A DNA stretch of 64,000 bases, from the NCBI GenBank assembly GCA_964035795.1, contig OZ038322.1, positions 24,448,359-24,512,358 on the forward strand, given 5' to 3'. Shown piece by piece: positions 11,005-23,249 of the stretch. Within the stretch, counting starts at the first letter, position 1. The number at the start of each line of letters is the position of its first letter. This stretch comes from Pterobdella sp. o SKG-2022 (Eukaryota; Annelida; Clitellata; Hirudinida; Piscicolidae). Both the position numbers and the translations under genes were made by a program. The notes below the pieces were generated by a model that was given only the letters and a program-made list of their open reading frames with translations, was not told where the DNA came from and did not search any database.

Positions 11005-12816
11005 ATGGTTTGTATTGAAGCATACATTTTTTTAAATTTCAAACTTGGGTTTTGTCATAGATGCGTCAGTCAATTTTTTTAAAATATATAAAACCAAGAT
11101 TATCTAAGATATGAAATGCTTAAACTTCGTTCACAGGCTTTTGTAAAAATCGCTAAGAAAAAAGCTTATTTCAAACGGTATCAGGTAAAGTATAGAAGAA
11201 GAAGAGGTTAAAACCGTTTTCATCATTATTTTTTAATTACTGAAACAGTTGATATCCATTATTTTTTAATTACTGAAACAGTTGGTATCCATTATCTTTT
11301 TCAGAGGGTAAAACAGATTATTATGCCAGAAAAAGATTGGTGGCACAGGAGAAAAACAAGTATAACACTCCTAAATACCGTCTAGTAGTTCGTCTGACCA
11401 ACAAAGACATTACATGCCAGGTAATTTGAATTTTTGAATTATCAAGTTGTTTTTGTTACAATTATCGTATACGCAGATTGTGTATACAAGAATTGAAGGA
11501 GATCATGTGATTTGCTCGGCTTATGCTCATGAATTACCAAAATATGGAGTAAAAGTTGGACTTACCAACTATGCCGCTGCTTACTGCACTGGATTGTTGA
11601 TTGGACGTAGGGTTTGTATATTATTTTTTGAATTCATCAAATAAGTTTGGCATTTTTATTTCATGTTTCCCAATAACTTGCCAGGGTATATTTCTTATAT
11701 TTTGGTATATACAGTGGGATATATAACCGGTCACTGAAATTCAGAAAAACAACGTTTTGATAAATTTTGGAGTCCAACAATCATAAATAATGAAGATTTT
11801 AAAATTGAATGATGATATTGAGTCATGCACCACTCTTAATGCATCAAGCATTTGTAGATTATGACCCATCTGACATTTAATTTGTATTTCTTATTTTTTA
11901 TATAAATTTAAAAACAGCGTTGATAAATGTTCCTATTCACATACAGATTATGCACAAGTTTAAATTGGATTCTGCCTACCCAGGAAACTCAGATATCAAT
12001 GGTGATTCCTATCATGTTGAGCCTCTTGATGATGGGGCTGCTCCGTTTAGGTTGCTATATAATTTTATTATCTTGCTTTTTATTTATATCACTTCATTTC
12101 AAATAATTTATTTCATTTTGAATTCACAGATGCTTTCTTGATGTGGGACTTGCTCGTACAACAACAGGGGCTCGTATCTTTGGTGCTCTAAAGGGAGCTG
12201 TTGATGCAGGACTCAATATTCCTCACAAGTTTGCTAAAATTAGCTTGAATTTTTCAATTTTGATGATTTGAATATTCAAAATTTTTTAAAAATTTGTTTA
12301 ATTATTCATACATCTCAATGATTTGATTTTGACTCATGAAAAGCTATAAAATTCAATAAACTTTTTTCACATTGAATTTTCATTATATCTTTGATAAATC
12401 ATTTATGGCTTGTAATAATTTTTTACTTATTTTTTTTTAACAGTGACAAAAGGTTTCCAGGATTCAGTTCTGAGTCAAAGAAATTTAATGCTGAGGTCCA
12501 CAAAAAACACATTTTTGGACAGCATGTTGCAGAATATATGAAGACTTTGTTGGAAGACGACGCAGAAGCTTTTGATAGGCAGTTTTCTAAGTTCAAGGCT
12601 GCAGGTGTAACTGCTGATGGTTTGGAGGCAATGTACAAAAATGCCCATGCTGCTATCAGAGCTAATCCTTTACCAGAGCCCAAGAAAGAGGCTGACAAGA
12701 AGAAAGAAGGCAAGCCTAAACGTTGGAACAAATCAAAGATGTCACTCAAACAAAAGAAGGACCGTGTCAAGCAGAAGAAAGCATCTTTTCTCAAAAAGCA
12801 CACGGCGGAAGAGTAA
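11005..12816 (+). CDS. RPL5: 60S ribosomal protein L5 (uL18), 299 residues, 7 exons
   Basis: Coding exons are 11005-11007 (ATG only), 11137-11206, 11305-11420, 11477-11611, 11947-12050, 12130-12228 and 12444-12816. All phases join and yield 299 residues, against about 297 in other animals. Recognisable blocks are [18 protein letters not shown] at the N-terminus, [11 protein letters not shown], the conserved [40 protein letters not shown] and [20 protein letters not shown], with a Lys-rich C-terminus ([19 protein letters not shown]). L5 binds 5S rRNA and, with L11, is loaded into the large subunit in the nucleolus. The first intron directly follows the ATG, a common ribosomal-protein arrangement. 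Five of the six donors begin GTT. Confidence 0.97.
11224..11296 (+). repeat. 33-bp tandem repeat in RPL5 intron 2
   Basis: Two copies of a 33-base unit (cattattttttaattactg... followed by aaacagttgatatc or aaacagttggtatc) plus a partial third, with a single mismatch. It occupies most of the 98-base intron and runs up to the 3' splice site. Confidence 0.85.
11803..11882 (+). ncRNA. Candidate C/D-box snoRNA in RPL5 intron 4
   Basis: Intron 4 (11612-11946) contains a perfect C box ATGATGA at 11809-11815 and a D box CTGA at 11870-11873, about 65 bases apart, the usual C/D snoRNA spacing. Outer sequences aaaatt and aattt could pair, though not directly next to the boxes. RPL5 introns host snoRNAs in vertebrates, which makes the location plausible. 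No rRNA target was established, so this is a candidate only. Confidence 0.4.
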
Positions 12817-12861
12817 CTGTCTTCATTTAACTCAAAATCGCTAGTTTGCGTTTTTGTTGCT

Positions 12862-12943
12862 AATAAAAATCTAAAATCGTTTTAAGAATGTTCATCACTC
12901 GCGTTGGAAGCTTCAAACGATGGCTGATATGTATTGCAATAAA
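12862..12943 (+). terminator. RPL5 poly(A) signals
   Basis: AATAAA at 12862-12867 and again at 12938-12943, about 45 and 120 bases past the RPL5 stop codon. Either could direct 3' end formation. Confidence 0.65.
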
Positions 12944-12949
12944 AACGTT

Positions 12950-15900
12950 TTTCAAGTCATTATTTTTCAAAAGTGTTGAGTATCAACATCAATCAATGTT
13001 CATAATCTAGGATTTATAATGCAAATCACATGACATCACTACTTAACACTACGTAACATTTTGATCACTAACTCGCATTGCAGTTGACACCAGTTAACTA
13101 AATGTTACAGCATAAATATGGCTTCCCAACAAAATCGACGACAATAAAAAAAACGTGTACATGGGTACTCACCAAAAAAGTATGATACAGTTTTAAATAT
13201 CTATCGCGTGGTCGCTAATATAAAGATTACTTTACAAAATATTTTATGAAAATACTTGAAAGAATTTTTTAAAAATAGTTTCAACTTGAAACTAATGAGA
13301 ACTTCAAAAGTATTGCATGAATCTCTTAAAAATAGAATGGCGAGTAAAATCCAAAAAGCTTTGAATAAATAACCATTTCAACGATCTTCCAAATAGTTTT
13401 ATCAAATTGATATTGTTTCACAAAAGAGACAAATGAACTATTTGATGAAGAAATTGATCCATGCAAATGCTTTAAATTCTTAACTTAGATACATTATGAA
13501 AAAGTCTCAAAAATATGTTAATAATAAATTGCCTAAGCATTTTTGATTTTCTACAAACCTTCAATCGTCATAGATTTTAAGCCGCAAATACAATGTAATG
13601 CGAAGCCATTAAAAATGTTTTCACTAATTTTAATCAAGAACAAAATATACTATTAGAAGTTTGATATTAAAATTTCCTTTTCAAATATTTGGAAAAATTT
13701 GTTTAATTGTGAGAGATTGAGATGGATGACTTGAATGTATCTGCAATGAAATGACCTGAAAATTTAATCTTGAAAATGTGTAACTTTTAAATTTTGTAAA
13801 TGAAAGAATACTATTAACTTTTTTTTAAATAATTTAAATGTAATTCAATATAATTACCAAACAAAATAGTCAATGGATATTTTTTTAAAATAGCACATTT
13901 TATGAGCATTGAATTCAAATTATAGCCATTGACCCTGCAAGAAAAGTATATTTTCTACTTGTCAGTCAGGAAAAATACTTATAACTTATATAAAAAATAA
14001 TCTAATGACGAAAGAATGTATAATAAAAAGAATTGAAATTCGTGGCACATCATTCGGAGTGCTGTACATCGAAATCGATACATTTCTTGGTAAAAGAACA
14101 GTATATTTATTCAATACGATGCCTTTCCTGAATAATTGAATAAATAAACAAACTTTATGAAAAATTCTATACACTTTTTCTATCGTTTATTTTTTATAAA
14201 AATTGGAAATTTAGGAATTAGTTTTGTGGCAAGATTTGTCAAGAAAGAAATTAACAAGTTCACCAGTAGATCAGGTTGTGTGCAAACAAATTTTGAAACT
14301 CATTTGAAATCTCACATTATATCAACAAAATTATTGGAGTATTTACAAAATTTGCATATTTAGTTTTTTTATTTTCACTAAAAATTTTTTCTTTTTACAT
14401 AGTGTGATACGAAAAATAATTGGCACATCCCCAATTCAAAAAAAAATTCATTTCTTTTTTGCATTTTTATCGGTGTCTGCAATCTACTTTTAAGTTTTCA
14501 AACTTTTGAGCTAGAATTTAATGAGCGTATGCCAGATTGAATGCATAGGAAAAATTTAGAATAAAACGTTCAGTTTACGAGTTCCAGCATCCGTAAGCAG
14601 AGTTAATTTATAGGCTATAAAAATTCCTGATAAAAGTAGAAAATTGTATTCAACCAATCTATTAAACGGAGGAGTTTTAAAGCAATAATTATGAAAACTT
14701 TTTGAGTAATTTGAAGGTTCTTAAAACGAAATCTTGAAGGATTAAGATCAAAAATTTTTTCGTATTTTAACTAACTTAAAAAAATTTTTTTAACATCGCA
14801 GTCCCTCTATTTGAATGGTGCTCACCATGACCCTTATAATTTGCCTCTTGAATCTTTCATTAGCTATTCAATATAAAGCTTTAAATTAAATATTTGCGCA
14901 GTGTGAATTTTAGTGCTATTAATGTTTTTTAACTTCTCTGCAACCATATGCTGCTCTCATCTTTGAAAAGTTATGCACATAAATCTGAAATAAAATATTG
15001 AAAATTTCAAAAGTTCAGGGATCTACAGATTATACAAAAGTCTCATTTGATGCTTGAAGATAATTTTTGAAATTAAAGGAGGAATTGTAAGCTTCATTCT
15101 AATAGATCATATGTGATGGCTTTTTCTTGCATTTAAAAGTGAAATTGATACGATAAACAAAAAATTGAAATTTATTTTGATGCTGATGAACAAGACAAAA
15201 AACTTGCTCCACCAAAAGTTTCCGAAAAAGATCTTATGATTTAAGCACAATATATTTTTTTCATAATAGAACAGATGAAAAAGCTTGGTATACTTTTATG
15301 CTTGTCTTGATTAACTTTTTGCCAATTTTCAGAAATTCAAAACTTATATTAGCTTAGTCATATATGCTTTTAAAAATAATTCCTGCGAATAAATCATTGG
15401 AAAAAGTTCTTAAATTTTCTGCAATAATAAATTCAGGACTACTAGATAATCAAAAATTTATTTCATTTTTGAAAAAAAATGATTTATCAAAAAAAAATAA
15501 AAATCACGAAAATGTTTGAAAATACTTTGAAATGTGACTTAATGTTTTAAATTATAGAAATTCCTTTTTAATCCTTGCTTAGCTTTTCAAATTATTCTTA
15601 AAAAAAACTTTTTTATAAATTCTATTTTTAGCTAATGAATTGTATATCGAGCGATTTTTAACTATTAAATAAATAAAAATATATGCTAAGTTGCTTGTCT
15701 TATCAGTTAGCTAATGTTTGGAAAATGCTTGAATCGTTAACGGTAAAGCAAAATAATTAAAAAAAGCTGAAGTTTTAAATTCTTATTATCTTTTCTATTA
15801 GTATTATTTTTAATTCCTTCAAAACGCATAATGCATTTAAGAGATTAGAATAAACGATTGATCATAACGAAGATTGATAATTGCTTATTTTTCATTACAG

Positions 15901-17093
15901 ATTCATGGCATATTGGCAGACTTGAAGGTTATTGGCGAGGTAAAAAATCTTCGCCATCAATCTACTGTTAATAAAAGGTGAACAGTTCTCAAGTGAATTT
16001 AATGAGGAAAAGCTCGAAAGGTGTTCAACATAGGATTAATTGAAGAACCAGAAAAAATAACTTATTCGAAATAATGCGAGCCTTTTCCAGATGATATAAC
16101 TGCGTATTCATTCGTTACGATAAAAAAATGATAAATTGCTTGAACAGCTTGATAATCAATTGATTATCAAGCTGTTCAAGATTACGGGGTTTTCTATTAT
16201 TATAATTTGCTTCTATGATTATTGGACTTCAAATGCATAACTAAAGAAAATCTTGCTTGCACAGGTTTTATGTGCTCGTTGAACTACCAAGCACAATAAT
16301 ATCTCAGCATTGAAATAATTACTGGCTATTCATCAATGTGAAAATATAGAATAATTTTTGAAACCGGATAAAACACTCAAAAAGTGAAAATGCGAATTCT
16401 CGATAATTTTTTCAATAAAAAGATCTGACATGAAAAGCTAATGAAAAGTAACTCATAAATAAATAATCGATTTTTTGCTGGTACGATAGTCAATAAGCTC
16501 ACCCTCATAAGCTTCAATTCAAACTGCTATGCTTTGCGCTCAAGCAAAATCTAACTGAGGTAATGCTTTAAATTTGAGTTTTTTAAAAAATATAGAAACA
16601 AAAATTGTAAATTTGAACCTATAAGATTTGAAAAGATGAATTTAATAAATAATACAAAACCATTATTGCCTTTCACTCAAAACTGACATTTTTAGCTATT
16701 CTGAATAATTTTTTACTCAAAAATTAAGCACCAATAAGAATTAATTAATGGTTACACGCAGAGAAGTTAGAAATTTTGAAGTCTTTCTAATCGAATGTCA
16801 CACATCAACTCATCAAGAAACTCCGTTAATTAAATAACGATTCACTTTTAATAATGTAACTATCATGGCTGACATAAATCACAGAAACAATTTTCTGAAT
16901 ATTATTTTTTCTGTACACTTGAATAGTTTGTTAATGATATACAGACACTCGTTTTAAAAATGTTTTGGCTGAAAGCTTTGAGGAAATTTTAATTATAAAA
17001 TCAAAAATATTTTGTTTCAATGAGCAAACTTTCGAAATTTAAAAAAAAACTTTGAACCAAAACGGATTTAAGATTTAATATACTAGTTATGTC
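12950..17093. other. AT-rich intergenic region
   Basis: Separates the convergent RPL5 (plus) and receptor (minus) genes. Short open frames look random. Two things stand out: a perfect palindrome at 16139-16180, and a 39-base segment at 15901-15939. The latter is flanked by TTTTTCATTACAG and GTAAAA and is open as IHGILADLKVIGE, which could be a stray micro-exon. No gene was recognised. Confidence 0.45.
16139..16180. repeat. Perfect 42-bp palindrome
   Basis: cttgaacagcttgataatca with the following bases forms a 21+21 base perfect inverted repeat with no spacer, centred between 16159 and 16160. No coding sequence around it. Confidence 0.95.
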
Positions 17094-19801
17094 TTAACTA
17101 TTTTTACTTTTATTGCTGTTCAGCTCATTCCCACAGCTTATTGATTTGTTCAATATGAATCTCTTTCTCGTGTCTCGGTCCATCTTGTTTAAACTATTAT
17201 TCTCGTTTTTTTCATTGCTTTTTGCATAAAGATTTTCATTTACATCTCTTTCGGTAACATTTTTGCACTCTTTGTCACTACCACTTTTGCTCTCTTCACA
17301 TACAGAAGCTTTATCAAATTGATCAGAACTCTTATGATTACTATTAATAACTACCTTTTTATTTACATCGTTAGTAGCGTGTTTATCGTCAATATTTCCG
17401 TGCATACCTACATTTTCATCTCTTTTTACATCTGTCAGCATACAATGGAAATCGTCTGAATTTTTTTCTTGTTGAGTTCGAGATACCTTCTTTGTGCAGT
17501 TCTCTTTTGTTCCACTTTTAAAATCCTCCATACAATTTCTTTTTCCCGATTCAGTTTCAATATTTACATTGTTTTTTTGTTCTTTCATTTCATCTTCGTT
17601 TTTCATGCCTTTTTTCCTATTATTCCTATTTTCCCCCTGTAACACCAATTCATCTTTTTTATTGAGTTCATTTTTATAATTACTGTCATAATTTTTCACC
17701 TTAATCGCTCGTGGATGGCTTTTAGTATCATTGAAAGCAGCGGGTCGGTCATTGTTGTTTTTAACATCACTTTTAATGGCTATAATATCATCCTCATTCC
17801 TCTGTAACTCATTATCTTTAATTTCGTTGAGCTTTGTCACTGTCTTATCTTGATCATACAGAACCACCGCCGATTTTTTAGCTGTGATGCTCTCTGATAA
17901 CCTGGGACCTGCCTTGTTATGGTTGTTGCTGTTTAAATGAGTGACGGAGGAATGGTGTGAATGGACGGGACCTCCAGCCGTATACATTAAGCGTTCTTGG
18001 CTGGGGGGCCCATACTGCTCTGCATAAGTCTCGGTGCGTAATCTCCTATTTATACCTCTGCATCTGCATAATATAATTTCTTTAAAAGGTTTTCTAAATT
18101 CTCTGTTGAACCGAGCATAAATAATTGGATTGAGAAAAGAATTAGCGTATCCTAGCCACAGAAAGAGAGCTTCGAGTGAGTGAGGTATGCAACCTTTTAC
18201 GTTGTGCGGGCAAAACGGCCTGATGAGAGCCAAGATGAAAAATGGCAGCCAACAAGCAATGAAAGTCCCCATTATAACACCTAATGTTATAGTTGCTTTG
18301 TTCTCCCTTGCCAAATGAGATGATTGTTGTGGAAAAAGCTGCTGACCAAATTGTTTGGAAGGTCGGGCCGATGAGAGTCTCGGCAGCTGCAGTAAGTTTT
18401 GCTTGTTAACGTGGAGTTCATTTTCAGATTCACTGTGTTTTTGATTTTTGTTCGTCACTAATTTTTGTTCATTTTCTCCTTGTTGGACAAATTCGTTGGA
18501 GCTTTTTAAAAATTTGAAGTTTGAAAGTCTCTTTGAAGCTTTGTCTTTCCACGACAATGCAGTATCTTCATTAAAACTTTCTAAACGTTTAGTTTTGAGT
18601 GCAGATTTTTTAGAATTTAACAAAGGTCTTAATTGAAATTGTTCTTGCAAAGAACGTTTGTGCTGTGAAGAGGTGCTTAGGTTTTGTGATAAATTTGAAT
18701 GACTGTAGTTTGGCTTTGATTTTGCTTCGGCTTGAGAGATTCTGTAGGAAACTTTATAGATGCGGTAATAAATGACAACCATGACCATTAGGGGCAGGTA
18801 AAATGCTCCAACGGTAGCATAAAGTTGGTACAGGAGGTTCTGTGAAATGTTGCATCGAAATGGCTTAGGTTCTTCTTGCCATCCAATCAACGGCGGAATA
18901 CTGAAAATAGTTTCAAAGAAGTTTTAAAAATTTTTATTCTCTAATTGAAAATTAAGAGGGTAAATCTTTTTGTTTATTGTGTTAATTCGCGGTCGATGGA
19001 AATCGATCGTAGAAAAATCACTTGTAACAATATTTCAGTTTACACTTTATTTAAGAAATTAATTCACTTAAAATAGAAATCACGCGCGTAAAAAACGCCA
19101 TGATCGATGAGAATTTAATACTTTGATGATATAAACAATCACCTGATAAGCGCAGAGACAAGCCAAACAGCAAAAATCATGAGAGAAATACGAGCTGGAG
19201 TCCGTTTCATGGCGTATTGGAAAGGTCTTGTTATGACGAAGTAACGATCAATACTTATCATACACAAATTCAATATTGAGGAAGTACATAGGAAAACGTC
19301 TAAAGAAGTCCAAACATCGCATATTTGTTGGCCAAAAACCCATCGCCCTTTAACTTCGTACACCAGAGCAAACGGCATAACTAAGCTTGCCACCAGTAAA
19401 TCAGACACCGCTAGACTCACTATCAATAAATTTGAAGGGGTTCTGAGTTTTTTAACAATCGCTACTGCTGTGCACACCAAAACGTTTCCGAGGATTGTGA
19501 CACAAATGATGAGACCACAAACAATGATTATGAACGTCAAAAGACCTAGAGGGTAGGCGAAGTCTTTATAGTTTTTGTTAGGGCTTTTTGTCACCAAATT
19601 GACACTTTGATTTTGATAAACATCGGTCAAACTTGAAGTTGAGTCAATGCATTGAATGAAGTAAGCATGAATAGTGAAGAGAAGCAAAAGTTTGTTTGAA
19701 AGTAGTTTAGATTTTTTGTGGCAAGATTGGCATGCAGCAGAAAAGGTGCAGTGAGCCGCTGAAGAAACATAAAATTTTAAAAAGAAGCTTATTTTTTCCA
19801 T
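17094..19801 (-). CDS. 5-HT7-like serotonin receptor (class A GPCR), 821 residues, 2 exons
   Basis: Exons 19801-19143 and 18900-17094 join in phase (AG|T, Ser) to give about 821 residues. All seven helices are visible. TM1 has GNVLV; TM2 has LAVSD; TM3 has CDVWTSLDVFLC with amine-binding Asp and the IDRYF (DRY) box; TM4 has VWLVS. Then come extracellular loop 2 Cys (RCNIS), TM5 (GAFYLPL), TM6 (CWLPFF) and TM7 (WLGYANSFLNPIIY). TM6-TM7 (TLGVIMGTF, ILALIRPF, FNREFRKPF) and the following YAEQYG closely resemble invertebrate 5-HT7 receptors, which usually couple through Gs to cAMP. The start Met sits in AAAATGG; an N-glycosylation site (NQS) lies in the N-terminus. Intracellular loop 3 is about 130 residues. 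The tail after TM7 is about 310 residues of Asn/Lys/Glu/Asp-rich sequence, far longer than usual. An octopamine or dopamine receptor is less likely. Confidence 0.92.
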
Positions 19802-22213
19802 TTTGAATGTCTCTTCTAATGCTTGTTTGATGCTAATGTTATGGGGCTGTCAGAAGAAAATTCAATTGCGTTCATCACATGCTTTCATTTCTTTTTCTGC
19901 ATGATGCTTTTAATTTTGATTGACATTTTTTGACTCGTTTCTGAAACATCCATCATTATAGAATTAACTTTTGAAACAATCAAAAGAAGATGATTATGGA
20001 AAAAATTATTCAAACCACGGCTTTGAACTCAAAAAATTTATCTGACTCAGAAAATACCATATCAAAGTTTCAAAACTTGAAAAAACATGCATTTTTGAAT
20101 AAATGTTGAAAATTTATCCCATAAAAAACTGCTTGAAATGCTCAAAAAACTTTGAAAATTGGAATTATACGAAATTTTCTTGTGAAAGCTAATCAAAAAC
20201 AAGATGAGTATCATTAAATTTTATTGAATGGCATTTTAAAATTTTGAAGGTTAAAAGGTTGTCAACAAAACAAAGGAGTGATGCCTTGAAATGGGAAATT
20301 TTCAACAGTGTTTAACAGCTTCATAAAAGAAAATAAATTAACATATGACTTTTAATTTTCATCAACGCTAATATAAAAATTATCAAAAAATATTTGAAAA
20401 TTTGAAAAACATCTCTTAAATATGTGAAAGCTTCAAAAATGCTTTGTAAAAAGGGTTTGAACTTTTACACTGAGATGAAACTCACATAAAGTGGAATTCC
20501 CACAAATGGTAAAAGGTACTTGAAGGCATCTGCAAAACTTTGAAGGAAACTCGATGGATTGAATTTAGGACAAAACCTTCCGAATTAAATTCAAAAGTAA
20601 TGCTTTATAGAATAAATCTTTCTTGAAACTATTGTGAAAAAACATTAAAAAATCGGTGAAAACTTTCAAAAAAACCTGGAAAACTATTTTTATAAAAAGA
20701 GAAAAAGAAACTAAAAAATAAATTTATTACGGCTGTACTTGGTGCCTTGCAAGGGTTTGTAACAGATGCCAAGCTGAGAGGCATGGTGTCATTGAAAACC
20801 TTGTAAAATGCTCAAATAAATTTAAATAAAGTTCAACTTTGCCTATTTAGAATCTATCAAAACTTCATAAAAACCAGTTGGTTCTATGAAAATATATGCA
20901 CACTGTGCTCGACGTTTTCAAAATTTTATAGTTCAAAACGTTATAGTTCACTATATCATTGGCACCTTTGAAGCAAGTTTTTTTAAAGTGTGCGCTATAA
21001 AAATTTTAATAATAATTATAACAATATATACAAGATAAAATGCGACCAACGTGTCTTACCACAAATCATAAGCATAAAGTTGTAAAAGAAATTCATTACA
21101 AAGCTTCAATTATATTTTTAAGCAAATAATAATGATAAATATAATATACAAAAGAGAATAAATATAAATAAAATACATGGAAACATTAAAAAAAATACAA
21201 TACAATTAAATAAACATTGAAAACAATTTAAAACATTATCAAAGGGATTGATTGATCTGAGAGGGCAAGTCGAGTCTTTTCGAATGCCAGGTTGTCGCCA
21301 CCTTTGACCTAATCTGATCTTTTTTTAATTATTTTTGCTTAAGGAGATTTTTCAAAATATTATTTTTCATGGTATTGAATGGTTGATTTTTTTTAGAGTC
21401 TTGTGCATCAAGTCACAAGTTTTGGAATAATGTTGAAATCTGTGATTGGAGCTTGAGCATATAATGTAGGCGAGTTGATAATTGACAATAGATTGAATGA
21501 TTAGACATTAAAACTGAAATAATGAAACAAAAAAATTGAAAAACGATTAAAAAAAGTTACAAAAGTCTTCAGTTTTTGTACTAAAAACTATCGTTCAAAC
21601 AAGGGGAGGTATTTTTAAAAGTGGCTATGATGCTCAAACGTGCAGTGAAGTGCGGTGGTCTGGTGCCAATCAAACTTCACCGACGAGTTTTTAAACTAAT
21701 TTCAGTTCAAACAAATTCATAAAACCAAAAAGTTTGCTTTTGACTCTAAAAATTGTATTACGGTGAGTTTTATAGTAATTTTGATATTGGTTAACATGTT
21801 TCGGGAGATTTCAAAGGTCAGTGAGCTTTCGTTAAGGTCTATTTTATTGAAGAAACAACACAATAATAAAGTTGTGAGTGTTTAATGTTGCAAGGTAATA
21901 AAAAAAATGCAAAAATTTAATTAAACGATAGAAATATTCTCAATAAAAAGCGCAGAAAGATTGAAAAGTTTGAGAGGAGATGGGTGTTTAAATGAAAGCT
22001 TTTGATGAAACAAACAATTGAAGAAAACTAAATTGGAAACTAAGCAAATAGAAAAAAATAACAAGAAGAGTTTTCATACTTGAAATTAAGAAAAAAAAAT
22101 AGAGAATAGAATCATCAAATAATTTTCTACAGACTAAGAAGTCTAAGGTTTAGTTAGATTTAAGAAAGTTGTTTCAAATATTTATGTATTCAAATATTTT
22201 ATATAGGTAGCCA
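19802..22213. other. AT-rich intergenic region
   Basis: Upstream of the receptor gene. Two GC-richer islands occur, at about 21231-21305 and 21630-21715; both can be read on the minus strand as short open segments (for example VATTWHSKRLDLPSQ and VKFDWHQTTALHCTF) near plausible splice acceptors. I could not tie them to a family. They may be exon remnants or old transposon pieces. Confidence 0.35.
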
Positions 22214-22975
22214 ATGCAAACCTCTAAAATGGATCATCACGAAATCTCAAAAAATCATTTGACAAAAAATATTTCGCTGAAGCATATTTTAATGAAATAT
22301 GGGATAACCTCATTATATGCTATATCAGCAACTTTAATTATCTACTTCCTATACATGACACAAATACAAGGGGTTGGTACGGTCCTTGATAACGTGAGTT
22401 CTGCTTAAGAAAGGCTATGCTGTCTAATAAAGTGTTTGTGCTAGTACAGATACTATAGTTTGGTTGAAGTCCAGCTTTGTGCTAGCGTTTCTCATAAGTC
22501 AAGCGTGCATCATCTTTCATTAAAATCTATTTTAATAAAATTATTTTTAAAGAACCAAATATCTTTTCCAAGGGATATCATTAGGATCATTATTCATGAC
22601 AAACCAGAAACCTTTGTTGTTTCCAACCTCTTACACCTTCTTCTCAACACTCCAAATTTAATTAACATTTTGATGCGCATCATTATGAGAGTACTGCAGC
22701 ATCAGTGTACTTGAAACTTTAAATTTGCTGTCTACCCTAAAATAGGCTTTATAAAATTATCAAAGCTTTTTCATTTCCATTATTAGCTTTTTTACTCTTC
22801 TTTTATTTACCTTTTCTCAATTTTATTTCTTTTTTACTTTTAGAAACACGGGGCCAATCACAGTGATATTCCATCTCTAAGACATTTCGCCTTAAAACCG
22901 CATGCGTTGCAGTTTATTTCTGAGAAACAAATAGAGAACTTAAATCAGAAATTTATTATTATAGTCTACATTTAA
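22214..22975 (+). CDS. Possible small type II membrane protein, 2 exons
   Basis: Exon 1 is 22214-22393, ending AAC|GTGAGT. Exon 2 starts at 22844 after TTTTTTACTTTTAG, and both are in phase 0. The model gives a short polar N-terminus, one hydrophobic helix (YGITSLYAISATLIIYFLYM, residues about 29-48) and a luminal segment (HGANHSDIPSLRHF) before a stop at about 22973. The topology resembles the N-terminal anchor of a Golgi glycosyltransferase or sulfotransferase, but no catalytic domain is seen. It could be the first exons of a longer gene, a decayed copy, or chance. I do not recognise a family. A competing set of minus-strand exons overlaps exon 2. Confidence 0.35.
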
Positions 22976-23222
22976 TTATGATTCGTTTTTACACAGCTTT
23001 CACTCATCTTCTTGCGTAAACTTACGCACGTTCCTCCAAAAGAACCCACGCTTGCATGCGCAACTCAAGCACTTTTGAGTCTTTCGAAGGACAAAACTGT
23101 TGGTAGTTAAAGAACATAATGATGAAGTATAAAAATAAACATGTAGAAATGAGTATACCAACTCAGCACTATTAAAACTTGATTTCCTCCAATTGTTTTC
23201 TTCAATGCCTAAATATTTTAAT
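22830..23222 (-). other. Alternative minus-strand exon-like segments
   Basis: Three segments (23222-23159, 23096-23026, and 22919 downward) are each bounded by plausible splice sites, including a GTAAGT donor at 23025. They join in one frame to give LGIEENNWRKSSFNSAEL, then CPSKDSKVLELRMQAW, then ANKLQRMRF and a stop. In another frame the second and third segments read CKRGFFWRNV and CNACGFKAKCL, Cys-rich and faintly like a nuclear-receptor finger. Neither reading is identified and this model conflicts with the plus-strand one. Confidence 0.2.
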
Positions 23223-23249
23223 CTAAGGAGTGGTTGGTAGACAAACAAG

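Noticed and set aside
12423..12803. Minus-strand 126-residue open frame over the RPL5 last exon
   Set aside because: Antisense shadow of the conserved RPL5 coding exon.
15901..15939. 39-base micro-exon (IHGILADLKVIGE) with good splice sites
   Set aside because: No neighbouring exon joins it on the plus strand; too short to support alone, so only mentioned in the region entry.
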